A stretch of DNA of 64,000 nucleotides from a bacterium (lineage in GTDB: Bacteria; Armatimonadota; JACIXR01): contig JACIXR010000007.1 in assembly GCA_014360495.1 (NCBI GenBank), forward strand, positions 108,501 through 172,500, given 5' to 3'. Numbering within the stretch: the first letter of the stretch is position 1; each line of letters begins with the position of its first letter. A program made the position numbers and the translations under genes. This document shows, piece after piece, positions 17,167-26,071 of this stretch. The notes below the pieces were generated by a model. That model was given only the letters and a program-made list of their open reading frames with translations. It was not told the origin of the DNA and made no database searches.

Positions 17167-18606
17167 ATGAAGTCTATCGTGGCAAATATAGGTTTAAAGA
17201 AGAACAAAATAGCCCTATTTTTGCCTTTAGGCTTTTTAGCTTTGTTATCCGGCTTTCTTTGTGTCTGGCTGGAGCGAACCTGGCCTTTTGTTTTTGCCAT
17301 AATTTACTTATCTTTGTTAATATCAATTGGTTTAGCAAGCGGTTTTTGGCTTGTTGTATTTCTCATATCTCTTCATCCCCTCATCCCTTACTACCCTATT
17401 GAGGCACTACGGGGAGCCGCTTTACAGGATATTTTCTTCGTCTTTAGTATACCCCTACTTTTAATGTCTTTGCCTCTTAAGAATAAAGGGAGAGCATATC
17501 CTCTAATCATCCCTTATATTGTCTTAGCCTCCTGGGCTTTTCTTTCAGCAATTGCCACGCAGGATAATTTCCCAGACTTCCTAGTTGCTCTCGCAAAAGG
17601 CACGGGAAGGCCCTTAATCATAGCCCTTACAGCTTTATTTGTAGCCACTGCTATCAGCGATTTTAAGCGTTCTACCATATTATATAAATTAATGGCTCTA
17701 TCCGCAACTCTACAAGCGGTGATCGGAATTATCGCTTTCGTTTTCAATATCGAAATTGTAGCAGGAAACCTGCATCTTGGAGTCATGAACTTGCCTTACC
17801 AAATGGCCCCGATAGTTAATATAAGTAGAAGGCTTCACGGCACATTTTGCACGGCTAATCTTACAGGAGCATATTTCGTCGCCATTATGCCATTGACGCT
17901 GTCGCTGATTATTAACAGTAAAAAACTACTTGAAAAGATTTTTTGGGTGACGGGCTTTACCCTACAAACAAGCGCCCTAATCCTAACTTTCACCCGTGCC
18001 TCCCTCGTCGCTACAGGTTTCGCCTTAATCCTTTTCTTGATATTGATAAGTAAAAGCGGGCAATTCAAAATAACCCTATCCATTCTCTTTCTTTTATTAT
18101 CTTCATTTGCCATTTTGCAGACGATTATGCCTGAAGGGTTCATAATAGTTAAAAGCCGCTTCATAAGCGCGAGGCCAGAGGTCCGTTTAGCACCCGCCTG
18201 GGCAGGTCTGATGATGTTAAAGGAACATCCTCTATGGGGCGTCGGAGTTGATAACGCAGTCCCCCTTATGGAATCTGACCCACTTTATTCTCGCACTCCC
18301 TTCGGCGAAACCTATGTAAGACCCCATAATTCCTTTATTTTCATAGGTGCAGAACTTGGGCTACTTGCAAGTCTCATTCTCCTTTGGGCGTTTATCTCTA
18401 TAACAAAATTTATTTTAAAAGCCTGGCATTCAAGTAGTAGCGAATCCCTAATGTTAATTTCAGCTGCCGTTCTTAGCGGATGGTTTGGACAGTTTATTCA
18501 TAGTTTCACAAATAATCTCTATCATCACCCTTCCTTGATGGTAACCCAAATAGCTTTAATAGCAGCACTAACCCCTATTATATATGAGGAAACAAAGAAA
18601 ACTTGA
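17167..18606 (+). CDS. O-antigen ligase / Wzy-like polymerase family membrane protein
   Basis: Proteins of the Wzy_C (O-antigen ligase) family join or polymerise lipid-linked glycans on the outer face of the inner membrane. This 479-residue protein is mostly hydrophobic, with about 12 predicted helices and a large periplasmic loop before the last helices. In that loop are the family residues: KEHPLWGVGVDNAVPL and the RPHNSFIFIGAELGLLASLI segment with the conserved His. Ligase and polymerase cannot be told apart by sequence. The start ATG has only a weak upstream GGGG; an 11-codon upstream frame ends on it. It begins the operon that continues to 24805. Confidence 0.83.
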   Translation: MKSIVANIGLKKNKIALFLPLGFLALLSGFLCVWLERTWPFVFAIIYLSLLISIGLASGFWLVVFLISLHPLIPYYPIEALRGAALQDIFFVFSIPLLLMSLPLKNKGRAYPLIIPYIVLASWAFLSAIATQDNFPDFLVALAKGTGRPLIIALTALFVATAISDFKRSTILYKLMALSATLQAVIGIIAFVFNIEIVAGNLHLGVMNLPYQMAPIVNISRRLHGTFCTANLTGAYFVAIMPLTLSLIINSKKLLEKIFWVTGFTLQTSALILTFTRASLVATGFALILFLILISKSGQFKITLSILFLLLSSFAILQTIMPEGFIIVKSRFISARPEVRLAPAWAGLMMLKEHPLWGVGVDNAVPLMESDPLYSRTPFGETYVRPHNSFIFIGAELGLLASLILLWAFISITKFILKAWHSSSSESLMLISAAVLSGWFGQFIHSFTNNLYHHPSLMVTQIALIAALTPIIYEETKKT

Positions 18607-18621
18607 AAGGAGGTATATTCC

Positions 18622-20784
18622 TTGAGACAAGTATTACAAGATATAAAGAGCGGCGAGATAAGAATAGTAGAGGTTCCCGCTCCTCTATTAAAAAGAGGAG
18701 GGGTATTAGTGCAGAATGCTTTTTCCGTTATTAGCGCGGGCACGGAAAGACACAGCGTAAGCTTGGGACAGAAAAGCCTCATCGGCAAGGCGAAAGAGCG
18801 ACCGGAACTCGTTAGGAAAACTATTGATGCGCTTTTAAAAGAAGGACTCAGCACAACGCTCGCCCGTGTAAGAGCACAGTTGGAAGCTTATAGGCCGATG
18901 GGCTACAGCAGCGCGGGCATAGTTATCGGGGTTGGAGAGAACGCTGAGGAATTCCAGATAGGTGATAAAGTAGCCTGTGGCGGAGGGGGCTATGCTATGC
19001 ACGCAGAAATTGTATTCGTGCCCAAAAACCTCTGTGTAAAAGTCCCAGATAATGTAAATCTAGCCCATGCCGCCTTTACCACACTGGGTGCTATTGCCTT
19101 ACATGGAATGCACCAAGCGGAGGTTGGGTTGGGGGACAATGTATTAGTTATTGGTCTTGGACTTATCGGACAATTGCTTGTCCAGTTGCTTAAAGCCGGA
19201 GGCTGTCGGGTGATAGGAATGGATGTGAAGCCACAAGCGGTAGAATTGGCGCTAAAGTGTGGAATGGATCTGGGCATCGTGCGTGGAAGGGATATGATAG
19301 AAAAAACGGTCAGAAACTTCACTAATGGGCGAGGCGTTGACGCAGTGATAATTACCGCTTCTACAACTTCAAACGAACCCATGTGCATTATCCCCGCAGT
19401 TATTAGAGATAGAGGCAGAGTTGTTCTGGTCGGTAGGGTAGGAACAGCATTCCCTTATATGCCATACTCTAATAAAGAGCTGGAAATTAGAATGTCCCGT
19501 TCCTATGGACCAGGAAGATACGACCCAACCTATGAAGAGAAAGGTATAGATTATCCCATAGGTTATGTCCCTTGGCCCGAGCGCAGAAATATGGAGGAAT
19601 TTGTCCGCCTTTTAAGCGAGGGAAAATTAAACCTTGACCCTATAATAACTCATTCCTTCCCCTTTGAGAAAGCTAAAGAAGCCTATGATGTGGTGCTAGG
19701 TAAAACGAAAGAGTATTCGGTTGGTGTTCTTTTACAATATCCTTCCTCTTCCATAAAACCCGAAAGGAAAATCGCCCTCTCAACTGAATCCAAAAAGCCT
19801 ACCACAACAAAGGAGGTCCGAGTTGGCTTTATAGGAGCGGGTAATTTCGCCCAAGCCTTACTTCTCCCTAACCTGAAGAAGATAGAAGGGGTAATATTTA
19901 AGGGCATAGCCACAGGAACAGCTGCTAATGCCCAAAGAGTTGGTGAACGTTTCGGCTTTGAATATTGCACAACCGATTACCATGATATTTTAAACGACCC
20001 CGATATAGACTGTGTTTTCATCGCAACCCGCAATAACCTCCATGCCAGGGCAACAATAGAGGCTCTAAAGGCAGGAAAGGCAGTTTTCGTTGAGAAACCT
20101 TTGGCATTAACTTACGAGGAATTTGAAGAGGTGGTGAAAACGGTTGAAGAAACCGGCGGACGGGTTATGGTGGGTTTCAATAGGCGTTTCTCCCCATTCA
20201 TTCTGTTGCTTTACGAGAAAATAGAAAAGACCGATTTCCCACTCGTTTTCTGCTACCGTGTGAATGCGGGACCTTTACCCCCGGACCATTGGGTGTTGGA
20301 TAAAGAACAAGGAGGAGGGAGAATACAAGCCGAGGTATGCCACTTCGTTGATACTTTACAATTCCTCGCCCGAAGTGAACCCGTAGAAGTTCATGCCATA
20401 TCCGCAGGTGGGAACGGTGTAATACCCAATGATAATCTAACGGTTAATCTGAAATTTAAAAACGAATCCATTGCCTCTATTGTCTACACTGGTCTCGGCG
20501 ACCCAACCTTCCCTAAGGAGAGAATTGAAGTATTCGGGGGCGGAAAGGTTTTTGTGATATCTGATTTCAACGAACTTTTAATGGTTAGCTCCGGTAAAAA
20601 GCGAAGGGTTAAGAAACTGTTCCAGGATAAAGGACACAGCGAAGAGGTAAAAAAGTTCATATCAGCGGTAAAAAGTGGTGGTGAGATGCCTATACCATTC
20701 CGTGAAATTGCTCTGACTACATTGACGACATTAAAAATCGAGGAATCCATCTCTAAAGGAACTCCCTTGAAGATAGAGTTCTGA
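18622..20784 (+). CDS. Two-domain oxidoreductase: zinc-type alcohol dehydrogenase fused to Gfo/Idh/MocA
   Basis: This 720-residue protein fuses two NAD(P)-binding enzymes. Residues 1-370 are a medium-chain dehydrogenase (VISAGTERHSVSLGQKS, GYSSAGIVIGVG, VLVIGLGLIGQLLVQLLKAG). Residues about 395-720 are a Gfo/Idh/MocA dehydrogenase (VRVGFIGAGNFAQALLLP, AGKAVFVEKPLALTYEE, a C-terminal beta-sheet domain). The fusion is a recurrent member of surface-polysaccharide loci, where it is thought to oxidise a sugar or sugar derivative; the substrate is unknown. It begins with TTG, supported by AAAGGAGG 8 bp upstream. It lies 15 bp after the ligase-like gene. Confidence 0.88.
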   Translation: MRQVLQDIKSGEIRIVEVPAPLLKRGGVLVQNAFSVISAGTERHSVSLGQKSLIGKAKERPELVRKTIDALLKEGLSTTLARVRAQLEAYRPMGYSSAGIVIGVGENAEEFQIGDKVACGGGGYAMHAEIVFVPKNLCVKVPDNVNLAHAAFTTLGAIALHGMHQAEVGLGDNVLVIGLGLIGQLLVQLLKAGGCRVIGMDVKPQAVELALKCGMDLGIVRGRDMIEKTVRNFTNGRGVDAVIITASTTSNEPMCIIPAVIRDRGRVVLVGRVGTAFPYMPYSNKELEIRMSRSYGPGRYDPTYEEKGIDYPIGYVPWPERRNMEEFVRLLSEGKLNLDPIITHSFPFEKAKEAYDVVLGKTKEYSVGVLLQYPSSSIKPERKIALSTESKKPTTTKEVRVGFIGAGNFAQALLLPNLKKIEGVIFKGIATGTAANAQRVGERFGFEYCTTDYHDILNDPDIDCVFIATRNNLHARATIEALKAGKAVFVEKPLALTYEEFEEVVKTVEETGGRVMVGFNRRFSPFILLLYEKIEKTDFPLVFCYRVNAGPLPPDHWVLDKEQGGGRIQAEVCHFVDTLQFLARSEPVEVHAISAGGNGVIPNDNLTVNLKFKNESIASIVYTGLGDPTFPKERIEVFGGGKVFVISDFNELLMVSSGKKRRVKKLFQDKGHSEEVKKFISAVKSGGEMPIPFREIALTTLTTLKIEESISKGTPLKIEF

Positions 20785-20850
20785 AAATTGACATGTTTTC
20801 TTTGCTTTTTAAAACACCTCTATTTAATCAAGGGAAGGGAGTGTTATGAG

Positions 20851-22038
20851 TTGAAAAAATCCGAAGAAGTTAATAAGGGGTATCTATCCATTATCCATAA
20901 AATGGAGAAATATAATCTAAAAAATATGTGGCGAGGATATGACCCATATGATGGTTTAAATAGCCGACTCTTCGAGCTAACCCCCTTTAAATACAATCGC
21001 TCTTTTCGCCTTTTATGGAGTTTTGCCATCAGGGCTATTCCCTTTAATGTAAGACCGTTCTTGCTTGTGCATAAAGGCATTAATCCCAAAGCAATCTCCC
21101 TTTTCATATCCTCTTATAGCGAATTGTATTCTCATTTTAGGGATAGAGATTTGCTCATAAAAGCCAAATTTCTTGTGAATGTGTTGAATAAAGAGAAAAT
21201 CAAAAGGTATAAAGGACCTTCTTGGGGTTATAACTTCCCCTGGCAATCAAAAGTCCTTTACGCTCCTTTAGGAATGCCCAATGCAGTATGTACGACTTTC
21301 GCTGCCCAGGCTTTGTTGGATTTCCAAGAAGCAATAGGAAGCAACGAATTCACCGAAATGGCAGTGAGGATCTGCGATTTTCTCCTTAACGACCTCAATA
21401 AAACGATAACCCCCAGGGGCATATGCTTTAGCTATACTCCTATTGACAATCTTTGTGTGCATAATGTGAATCTTTGGATTGCCGCCCTTTTAGCAAGAGT
21501 TTACTTACTTACTAAAAATGAATCCTTATTATCATATGCGGATGAAGCTGTCAAGTTTACTCTATACCATCAAAATCCCGATGGCTCTTGGTTTTATGGA
21601 GTGGGGAACGATAATTTGCTTTATATAGATAACTATCATTCTGGCTTTAACTTAGTTGCATTGAAGCAATACATAGATTACTCAGGAAATTCGGAATATG
21701 AGGAACAATTAATTAGAGGTTATAATTACTATAAAAAAACCTTCTTCTTGCCCTCGGGAGCGCCTCGTTATTATCATAACAAACTTTTCCCCGCAGATAT
21801 CCATTGTTGTGCGCAAGGAATTATCACCCACACAGTTTTTGGTGATTTGGAGGAAGCGGAGAAAATAGCCAATTGGACATTGGAAAATATGTACGACGAA
21901 AAAGAGGGTTTCTTCTATTACAGAAAATATCCTGCTTATACGATAAAAACGCCCTTCATCCGTTGGGGGCAAGCTTGGATGTTTTACGCACTAACTAAAT
22001 TGCTTCTCTCAAAAGCACTTCCTCATAGATTGGGGTGA
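20851..22038 (+). CDS. Six-hairpin (alpha/alpha-toroid) protein of polysaccharide loci
   Basis: This 396-residue protein shows repeated helical hairpins with aromatic and Asp/Asn-rich loops (PSWGYNFPWQS, NVNLWIAALLARVYLLT, QNPDGSWFYG, IDNYHSGFNLVALKQYI) typical of six-hairpin glycosidase-like folds. Similar proteins next to the two-domain dehydrogenase are often misannotated as delta-aminolevulinate dehydratase; no such motif is present. There is no signal peptide, so it may act in the cytoplasm on a precursor or be an inactive scaffold. A TTG at 20851 is chosen because GGGAG is 9 bp upstream; the frame is open further but lacks a better start. Its stop overlaps the next frame. Confidence 0.65.
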   Translation: MKKSEEVNKGYLSIIHKMEKYNLKNMWRGYDPYDGLNSRLFELTPFKYNRSFRLLWSFAIRAIPFNVRPFLLVHKGINPKAISLFISSYSELYSHFRDRDLLIKAKFLVNVLNKEKIKRYKGPSWGYNFPWQSKVLYAPLGMPNAVCTTFAAQALLDFQEAIGSNEFTEMAVRICDFLLNDLNKTITPRGICFSYTPIDNLCVHNVNLWIAALLARVYLLTKNESLLSYADEAVKFTLYHQNPDGSWFYGVGNDNLLYIDNYHSGFNLVALKQYIDYSGNSEYEEQLIRGYNYYKKTFFLPSGAPRYYHNKLFPADIHCCAQGIITHTVFGDLEEAEKIANWTLENMYDEKEGFFYYRKYPAYTIKTPFIRWGQAWMFYALTKLLLSKALPHRLG

Positions 22039-23210
22039 TTAAAAATGGTCAACGAAAGGATATTGACTATTGTGGAAAGGGATATAAAATAATAAATTAC
22101 GTAATTAATCACGTGATAGATAAAAATTGGTTAGAAAATCCTTATATGAGAGTAATCAAGCCAATGCGGATTTGGTTTGATTTAGCCAATTCCGCTCATG
22201 TATTACTTTTTAGAGGGATTATAAAGTCCCTTCGTTCAATGGGACATACTCCCTTCGTAACTGTACGAGATTATGCCCAAACGAAGGATTTAGTTGAACA
22301 AAGTGGGATAAAACATATAGTGGTGGGAAAACACGCCGGTAGAAGCTATTACAAAAAACTCCTCTACCTTTTCTGGCGAAGTGGCAAACTATTAGCACTC
22401 GTCCGGGGTTTAGATATTGATATTGCTGTTAGCCATAATTCCGCCGACCAAGCCATTGTTTCTTTTCTGTTGCGTATTCCATTCTTAACAATTCAGGACA
22501 CCGAAAGACAAATAGCCAACCATTTGGTGTTCAGGCTAGCCGCGAAGGTCCTTGTTCCGGAATCCTTCCCTGATGAAAAATTGCGCCAATATGGAGCCCA
22601 TCCAAAGAAAGTGGTCAAGTTCGGGGGTATAAAGGAACAAATCTATATACCCGATTTTGAACCAATACCCGGATTCCTAGGGAAGATGAACATACCATCT
22701 GATAAGGTCATTTGTGTGCTTCGCCCTCCTGATTTTCTTGCCTTACACGATAGGATAGATAACCCCCTCTTTTATCACCTTGCAAGATATCTTCTATCGC
22801 AACCGAATACGTTTGTTATCATTTTGCCAAGAACTCCCCAACAGCGGGAGAGGTTAAACCAATGGCAAAAACATTATAGTAACCTTTTAATTCCGACAAA
22901 AGCTGTCGATGGATTAAACCTAATGTACTATTCAGATATTGTTATAACTGCCGGGGGAACGATGGCAGCCGAAGCAGCTATGCTGGGAACCCCTGCTTAT
23001 ACACTTCTTAAAAACCTTAGGGCAGTTGATTTATATCTCGCCGAGAAGGGTCTTTTGACTATCATATCCAAACCGGAAGACTTCGCCAAAATCCAATTGA
23101 AGAAAAAAACAAGCACACAATGGTTTAGCTCCCCACACATAAAAGAAACTATTATAAAAGAGATACTGAGTTTAAAAAATGGGCTAAAAGGGTGTTATGC
23201 GCTTGGGTGA
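22035..23210 (+). CDS. DUF354 family protein (glycosyltransferase-B-like fold)
   Basis: DUF354 proteins resemble UDP-GlcNAc 2-epimerases and GT-B transferases and occur in polysaccharide loci; their reaction is not established. Family features are MRIWFDLANSAHVLLFRGI, the VSHNSADQAIVSFLLRIP segment, TIQDTERQIANHL, and a C-terminal YYSDIVITAGGTMAAEAAMLGTPAY nucleotide-binding-like loop. The frame begins with a GTG overlapping the preceding stop, but homologues begin at the motif above, so translation may really start at ATG 22146 or 22164. The extra 37-43 residues look unlike a domain. It overlaps the sugar transferase gene by 14 bp. Confidence 0.75.
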   Translation: MIKNGQRKDIDYCGKGYKIINYVINHVIDKNWLENPYMRVIKPMRIWFDLANSAHVLLFRGIIKSLRSMGHTPFVTVRDYAQTKDLVEQSGIKHIVVGKHAGRSYYKKLLYLFWRSGKLLALVRGLDIDIAVSHNSADQAIVSFLLRIPFLTIQDTERQIANHLVFRLAAKVLVPESFPDEKLRQYGAHPKKVVKFGGIKEQIYIPDFEPIPGFLGKMNIPSDKVICVLRPPDFLALHDRIDNPLFYHLARYLLSQPNTFVIILPRTPQQRERLNQWQKHYSNLLIPTKAVDGLNLMYYSDIVITAGGTMAAEAAMLGTPAYTLLKNLRAVDLYLAEKGLLTIISKPEDFAKIQLKKKTSTQWFSSPHIKETIIKEILSLKNGLKGCYALG

Positions 23211-23844
23211 GTATGATATAAAGAGATTTTATTTAAGAGAAAAAGGTGCAACATTTTTCAACATCCTATTCTCGCTCTTTATTTTGTTTCTCATTGTTCC
23301 TCTGCTAGCCATCATCGCTTTACTCATCGCCTTCGATAGTCCTGGACCAGTTCTATTCAGGCAGAAAAGGTTAGGAAAAAACGGCAAAACATTTTCCATT
23401 TATAAGTTTCGTTCTATGTTTCACAATAGCGACCAATCTATTCACAAAAAATTCGTGGCCCAAGCACTTAAAAATCCAAGTGGTAAGCCCATTGAATATC
23501 GTATAAAGAACGATCCAAGGATTACAAGAGTTGGAAAATGGTTGAGGAAATTGAGTTTAGATGAGCTACCACAGTTTCTCAATGTGCTGAAGGGTGACAT
23601 GAATATCGTAGGACCGCGCCCGCTACTTGTCTATGAAGCCGAATACTTTCAAGATTGGCATTGGCAAAGGCAGGTTGTAAAACCGGGCATAACTGGACTT
23701 TATCAAGTCTCGGCGAGAGGTAATGTCCCTTTTGATGAAATGGTGAAAAAGGACATAGAATATATTCGCCAGCGAACGCTATGGTTTGATTTGAAGCTTA
23801 TACTGCTTACAATAAAAGCAATATTCAAGAGAACAGGAGGCTAA
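23197..23844 (+). CDS. Undecaprenyl-phosphate sugar phosphotransferase (bacterial sugar transferase)
   Basis: This enzyme primes glycan synthesis by moving a sugar-1-phosphate from a UDP-sugar to undecaprenyl phosphate at the inner membrane. The 215-residue protein is of the short PglC/WcaJ-core type: one N-terminal hydrophobic hairpin (ILFSLFILFLIVPLLAIIAL), then the catalytic domain with DSPGPVLFRQKRLGKNGKTF, the KFRSM motif, the LDELPQFLNVLKGDMNIVG and PRP stretch, and KPGITGLYQVSARG. It overlaps the upstream gene and is followed by the epimerase gene after 4 bp. It anchors the interpretation of the whole locus as making a lipid-linked polysaccharide. Confidence 0.95.
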   Translation: MRLGEYDIKRFYLREKGATFFNILFSLFILFLIVPLLAIIALLIAFDSPGPVLFRQKRLGKNGKTFSIYKFRSMFHNSDQSIHKKFVAQALKNPSGKPIEYRIKNDPRITRVGKWLRKLSLDELPQFLNVLKGDMNIVGPRPLLVYEAEYFQDWHWQRQVVKPGITGLYQVSARGNVPFDEMVKKDIEYIRQRTLWFDLKLILLTIKAIFKRTGG

Positions 23845-23848
23845 AGAA

Positions 23849-24805
23849 ATGCGCTTTAAGAATGCACAAGTTTTGGTTACCGGAGGAGCTGGTTTTGTCG
23901 GTTCGAATCTTGTTATAGCTTTAGTTAGGGAAGGTGCAAAGGTAAGGGTTGTGGATAATTTCTTTACAGGGAGTGTGGAAAACATACAAGAGGTTCTAAA
24001 TGAAGTTGAGCTAATACGTGCTTCTGTTAGGTCGCGGGAAGCTATGGAAAAAGCCCTAGAAGGTGTGGACTATGTTTTTCATTTAGCCACTGTGAATATC
24101 CAAGCTGCTGTCAAGTATCCCGAGCTTGAGATGGAAACAAATGTTGGGGGAACGGTTAATCTTTTGAATCTTTGCAAAAACCTTCCAGTAAAAAGATTTG
24201 TGTACACCTCCTCGGTTTCAATTTATGGACAGCAAAAAGACTTCCCCATTAAAGAGGATGCTCCCCCTATTTTGAAGAGCTTTTATCCAGCGGGAAAATA
24301 CGCTGGGGAAGCATACTGTTTCGCTTTTCATCATCATTTCGGATTACCAATAACCATCCTTAGATATTCCAATGTATACGGTCCGAGGCAATCGCCTTCC
24401 AATCCCTACTCAGGGGTTGTGAGTAAATTTCTCAATTCTGCTTTAAGAGGAGAGAAAATAGTAATTCATGGGGACGGTAAGCAAACGAGAGATTTCGTCT
24501 ATATTGAGGACGCAGTGGAAGCTACCCTTAGGTCAGCACTTGAGCCCCAAGCAATAGGCGAGGTTTTCAATATCGCCTCTGGAAAAGAGACATCTATAGA
24601 GGAGTTAGCTGGGCTTATAATCTCTATGGTCAACAATAGCCTTGAGATAGAGTATGTAGAGCCGAGACAAATTGATTATGTGAAGAGGAGAGTATTGGAT
24701 ATCCAAAAGGCTCAACGCTTATTGGGTTGGTCACCAAAGACAGATTTAAGGGAGGGATTGAAGAAGACTTACGAATGGATGCTGGGGAATGGAAAAAGCA
24801 ACTAA
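23849..24805 (+). CDS. NAD-dependent nucleotide-sugar epimerase/dehydratase (extended SDR)
   Basis: An extended short-chain dehydrogenase of 318 residues that probably interconverts nucleotide sugars for the locus. The NAD-binding loop GGAGFVGSNLV is near the N-terminus, the catalytic Ser/Tyr/Lys set is represented by YTSSVSIYG and the YxxxK motif YPAGK, and RYSNVYGPRQSPSNPYSGV plus GDGKQTRDFVYIEDAV are typical of UDP-glucose 4-epimerase relatives. Which sugar it uses cannot be told. GGAGG is 8 bp upstream of the ATG. It is the last gene of the operon and is followed by a terminator. Confidence 0.92.
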   Translation: MRFKNAQVLVTGGAGFVGSNLVIALVREGAKVRVVDNFFTGSVENIQEVLNEVELIRASVRSREAMEKALEGVDYVFHLATVNIQAAVKYPELEMETNVGGTVNLLNLCKNLPVKRFVYTSSVSIYGQQKDFPIKEDAPPILKSFYPAGKYAGEAYCFAFHHHFGLPITILRYSNVYGPRQSPSNPYSGVVSKFLNSALRGEKIVIHGDGKQTRDFVYIEDAVEATLRSALEPQAIGEVFNIASGKETSIEELAGLIISMVNNSLEIEYVEPRQIDYVKRRVLDIQKAQRLLGWSPKTDLREGLKKTYEWMLGNGKSN

Positions 24806-25086
24806 AACATAGAAATGATATGACAATTTTCAAGACTTTTTGTTCATTTTTAGGAAGGGCTCTTGACAGCGCCCTTTTTGATGTTCCCACTGAATAATTA
24901 ATATGAGATATTAAGATATTTGATTAGACATCAAACAAGAGGACTTATAAAGGCGATTAGGGTTTTGGGTTCTTGAAAACAACGATTATTCCATCTCGCC
25001 AATAGCCTCCCCTCCAAATGACCCTTTAAATCGTATAACTCTTTAAATTTGTTAATGCGGTAAATGTTATTGAATTATTCAATGAT
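24806..25086. other. Intergenic spacer between polysaccharide operon and tRNA operon
   Basis: Apart from the terminator at 24853-24879 and the tRNA promoter, this AT-rich stretch holds nothing that I can recognise on either strand. Confidence 0.5.
24853..24879 (+). terminator. Rho-independent terminator of the polysaccharide operon
   Basis: AAGGGC (24855-24860) pairs with GCCCTT (24871-24876) around a 10-base loop and runs into TTTTT. Two G-T pairs may extend the stem. Confidence 0.8.
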
Positions 25087-25115
25087 TTGACGAAAAAAGC
25101 TGTTTTGTATATACT
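25087..25115 (+). promoter_or_regulatory. Promoter of the tRNA operon
   Basis: TTGACG (25087-25092), 17 bp, TATACT (25110-25115). The first tRNA starts at 25122, exactly where transcription should begin, so the tRNA-Lys 5' end may need little or no trimming. Confidence 0.8.
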
Positions 25116-25121
25116 TATATT

Positions 25122-25199
25122 GAGCCGTTAGCTCAGCTGTGGTAGAGCACCGGCCTTTTAAGCCGGGGGCCGCGGGTTCGACTCCTGCACGGCTCACCA
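25122..25199 (+). tRNA. tRNA-Lys (anticodon TTT)
   Basis: Acceptor GAGCCGT pairs with ACGGCTC; anticodon stem CCGGC/GCCGG encloses CTTTTAA, anticodon TTT. The T-arm contains GGTTCGACT. The 3' CCA is encoded. Confidence 0.97.
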
Positions 25200-25206
25200 T
25201 AAAAGT

Positions 25207-25283
25207 GCCCCCATCATCTAGCCCGGTTAGGATACAGGCCTTTCAAGCCTGCGGCAGGGGTTCAAATCCCCTTGGGGGCACCA
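25207..25283 (+). tRNA. tRNA-Glu (anticodon TTC)
   Basis: Acceptor GCCCCCA pairs with TGGGGGC; anticodon stem CAGGC/GCCTG encloses CTTTCAA, anticodon TTC. T-arm GGTTCAAAT. The CCA is encoded. Confidence 0.97.
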
Positions 25284-25288
25284 AAAAT

Positions 25289-25364
25289 GGGCGAATAGCT
25301 CAGGTGGGAGAGCGTCTCCCTTACAAGGAGAAGGTCGTAGGTTCAAGTCCTACTTCGCCCACCA
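25289..25364 (+). tRNA. tRNA-Val (anticodon TAC)
   Basis: Acceptor GGGCGAA pairs with TTCGCCC; anticodon stem TCTCC/GGAGA encloses CTTACAA, anticodon TAC. T-arm GGTTCAAGT. The CCA is encoded. Confidence 0.97.
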
Positions 25365-25371
25365 ATTAGGC

Positions 25372-25449
25372 GGGGTCGTGGCGCAGTCCGGCTAGCGCGC
25401 TTGCCTGTCAAGCAAGAGGCCGCGGGTTCAAGTCCCGTCGACCCCGCCA
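25372..25449 (+). tRNA. tRNA-Asp (anticodon GTC)
   Basis: Acceptor GGGGTCG pairs with CGACCCC; discriminator G followed by encoded CCA, as expected for tRNA-Asp. Anticodon stem CTTGC/GCAAG encloses CTGTCAA, anticodon GTC. Confidence 0.96.
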
Positions 25450-25457
25450 AAAACTGC

Positions 25458-25533
25458 GCCGGGGTAGCTCAGGAGGTAGAGCGCAGGACTGAAAATCCTG
25501 GCGTCCCCAGTTCGACTCTGGGCCCCGGCACCA
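25458..25533 (+). tRNA. tRNA-Phe (anticodon GAA)
   Basis: Acceptor GCCGGGG pairs with CCCCGGC; anticodon stem CAGGA/TCCTG encloses CTGAAAA, anticodon GAA. T-arm GTTCGACT. The CCA is encoded. It is the last of five tandem tRNAs. Confidence 0.97.
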
Positions 25534-25597
25534 ACTCTAAAAGGATATCTCTTCGCCACTTCTTTTTTCAAACATCTGCTTTGCTTAATACCATTCT

Positions 25598-25882
25598 TCA
25601 AGGGGGGTCACCTTCAGATATCGTTACGATTCCAATCATATCTACCATTTTCTCATCTGGACCTCTTGGCTGGAGTTCCATGCGGACAAGCTCCAGTTGC
25701 TCTGGAGGTAGAATGAAAGCCTAGGGAGCGAGTTCACCTCTCTTCTCAGCGATAGCGGGAAGAACAGGACGCTGAACTCCTTTCTGACCGCAGTTTTCAG
25801 TGAACTTTCTCAAATGGGTGGAATTCCCACACTCGGGTTTATATCTTGTTGACTTCTTCTCAATTGGAAGCGGATAGCTAAC
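25598..25882 (-). pseudogene. Decayed minus-strand ORF with an in-frame TAG; family not recognised
   Basis: Within the 538-bp gap between tRNA-Phe and the prepilin gene, one minus-strand frame runs 95 codons from 25882 to a TGA at 25600-25598, interrupted once by TAG at 25723-25721. The translation reads like protein rather than noise: the first part contains YKPECGNSTHLRKF and NCGQKGVQRPVLPAIAEKRG, the second AFILPPEQLELVRMELQPRG and DEKMVDMIGIVTISEGD. There is no start codon with an SD at the upstream end, where a TAA closes the frame. It could be a gene fragment with a nonsense mutation. I do not know its family. Confidence 0.35.
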
Positions 25883-25991
25883 TTAGGCTATCAAGACTCC
25901 GATTTACCCCACCGCAACCTGAACCCAAGGGAACTCCTCCACTTTATAAAGGAACCATAACTTCCTACGCCAACCGGTATCAAATAGAAAA

Positions 25992-26010
25992 GTTTCTCTT
26001 TTTGAGAAAC
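25992..26010 (-). terminator. Second hairpin downstream of the prepilin gene
   Basis: GTTTCTC/GAGAAAC stem of 7 bp with a five-base loop, followed on the minus strand by ACTTTTC. It lies just beyond the larger hairpin and would act as a back-up terminator. Confidence 0.5.
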
Positions 26011-26023
26011 GCTTTGATTTTCA

Positions 26024-26057
26024 AGCTTGGGAGGAGGGCAATCCCTCCTCCCAAGCT
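26024..26057 (-). terminator. Long GC-rich hairpin ending the prepilin transcript
   Basis: A perfect 15-bp stem (AGCTTGGGAGGAGGG and its complement) with a four-base loop sits 15 bp after the prepilin stop. The T run after it is poor in both directions, so it may stabilise the mRNA end as much as terminate. Confidence 0.65.
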
Positions 26058-26071
26058 ATTTTCAACTTTAA

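Noticed and set aside
20788-20850. Longer N-terminus of the six-hairpin protein gene
   Set aside because: The extra residues are hydrophobic and Cys-rich without an SD; the TTG at 20851 has one.
25139-25724. Plus-strand frames across the tRNAs
   Set aside because: They run through perfect tRNA cloverleafs and encode no protein-like sequence.
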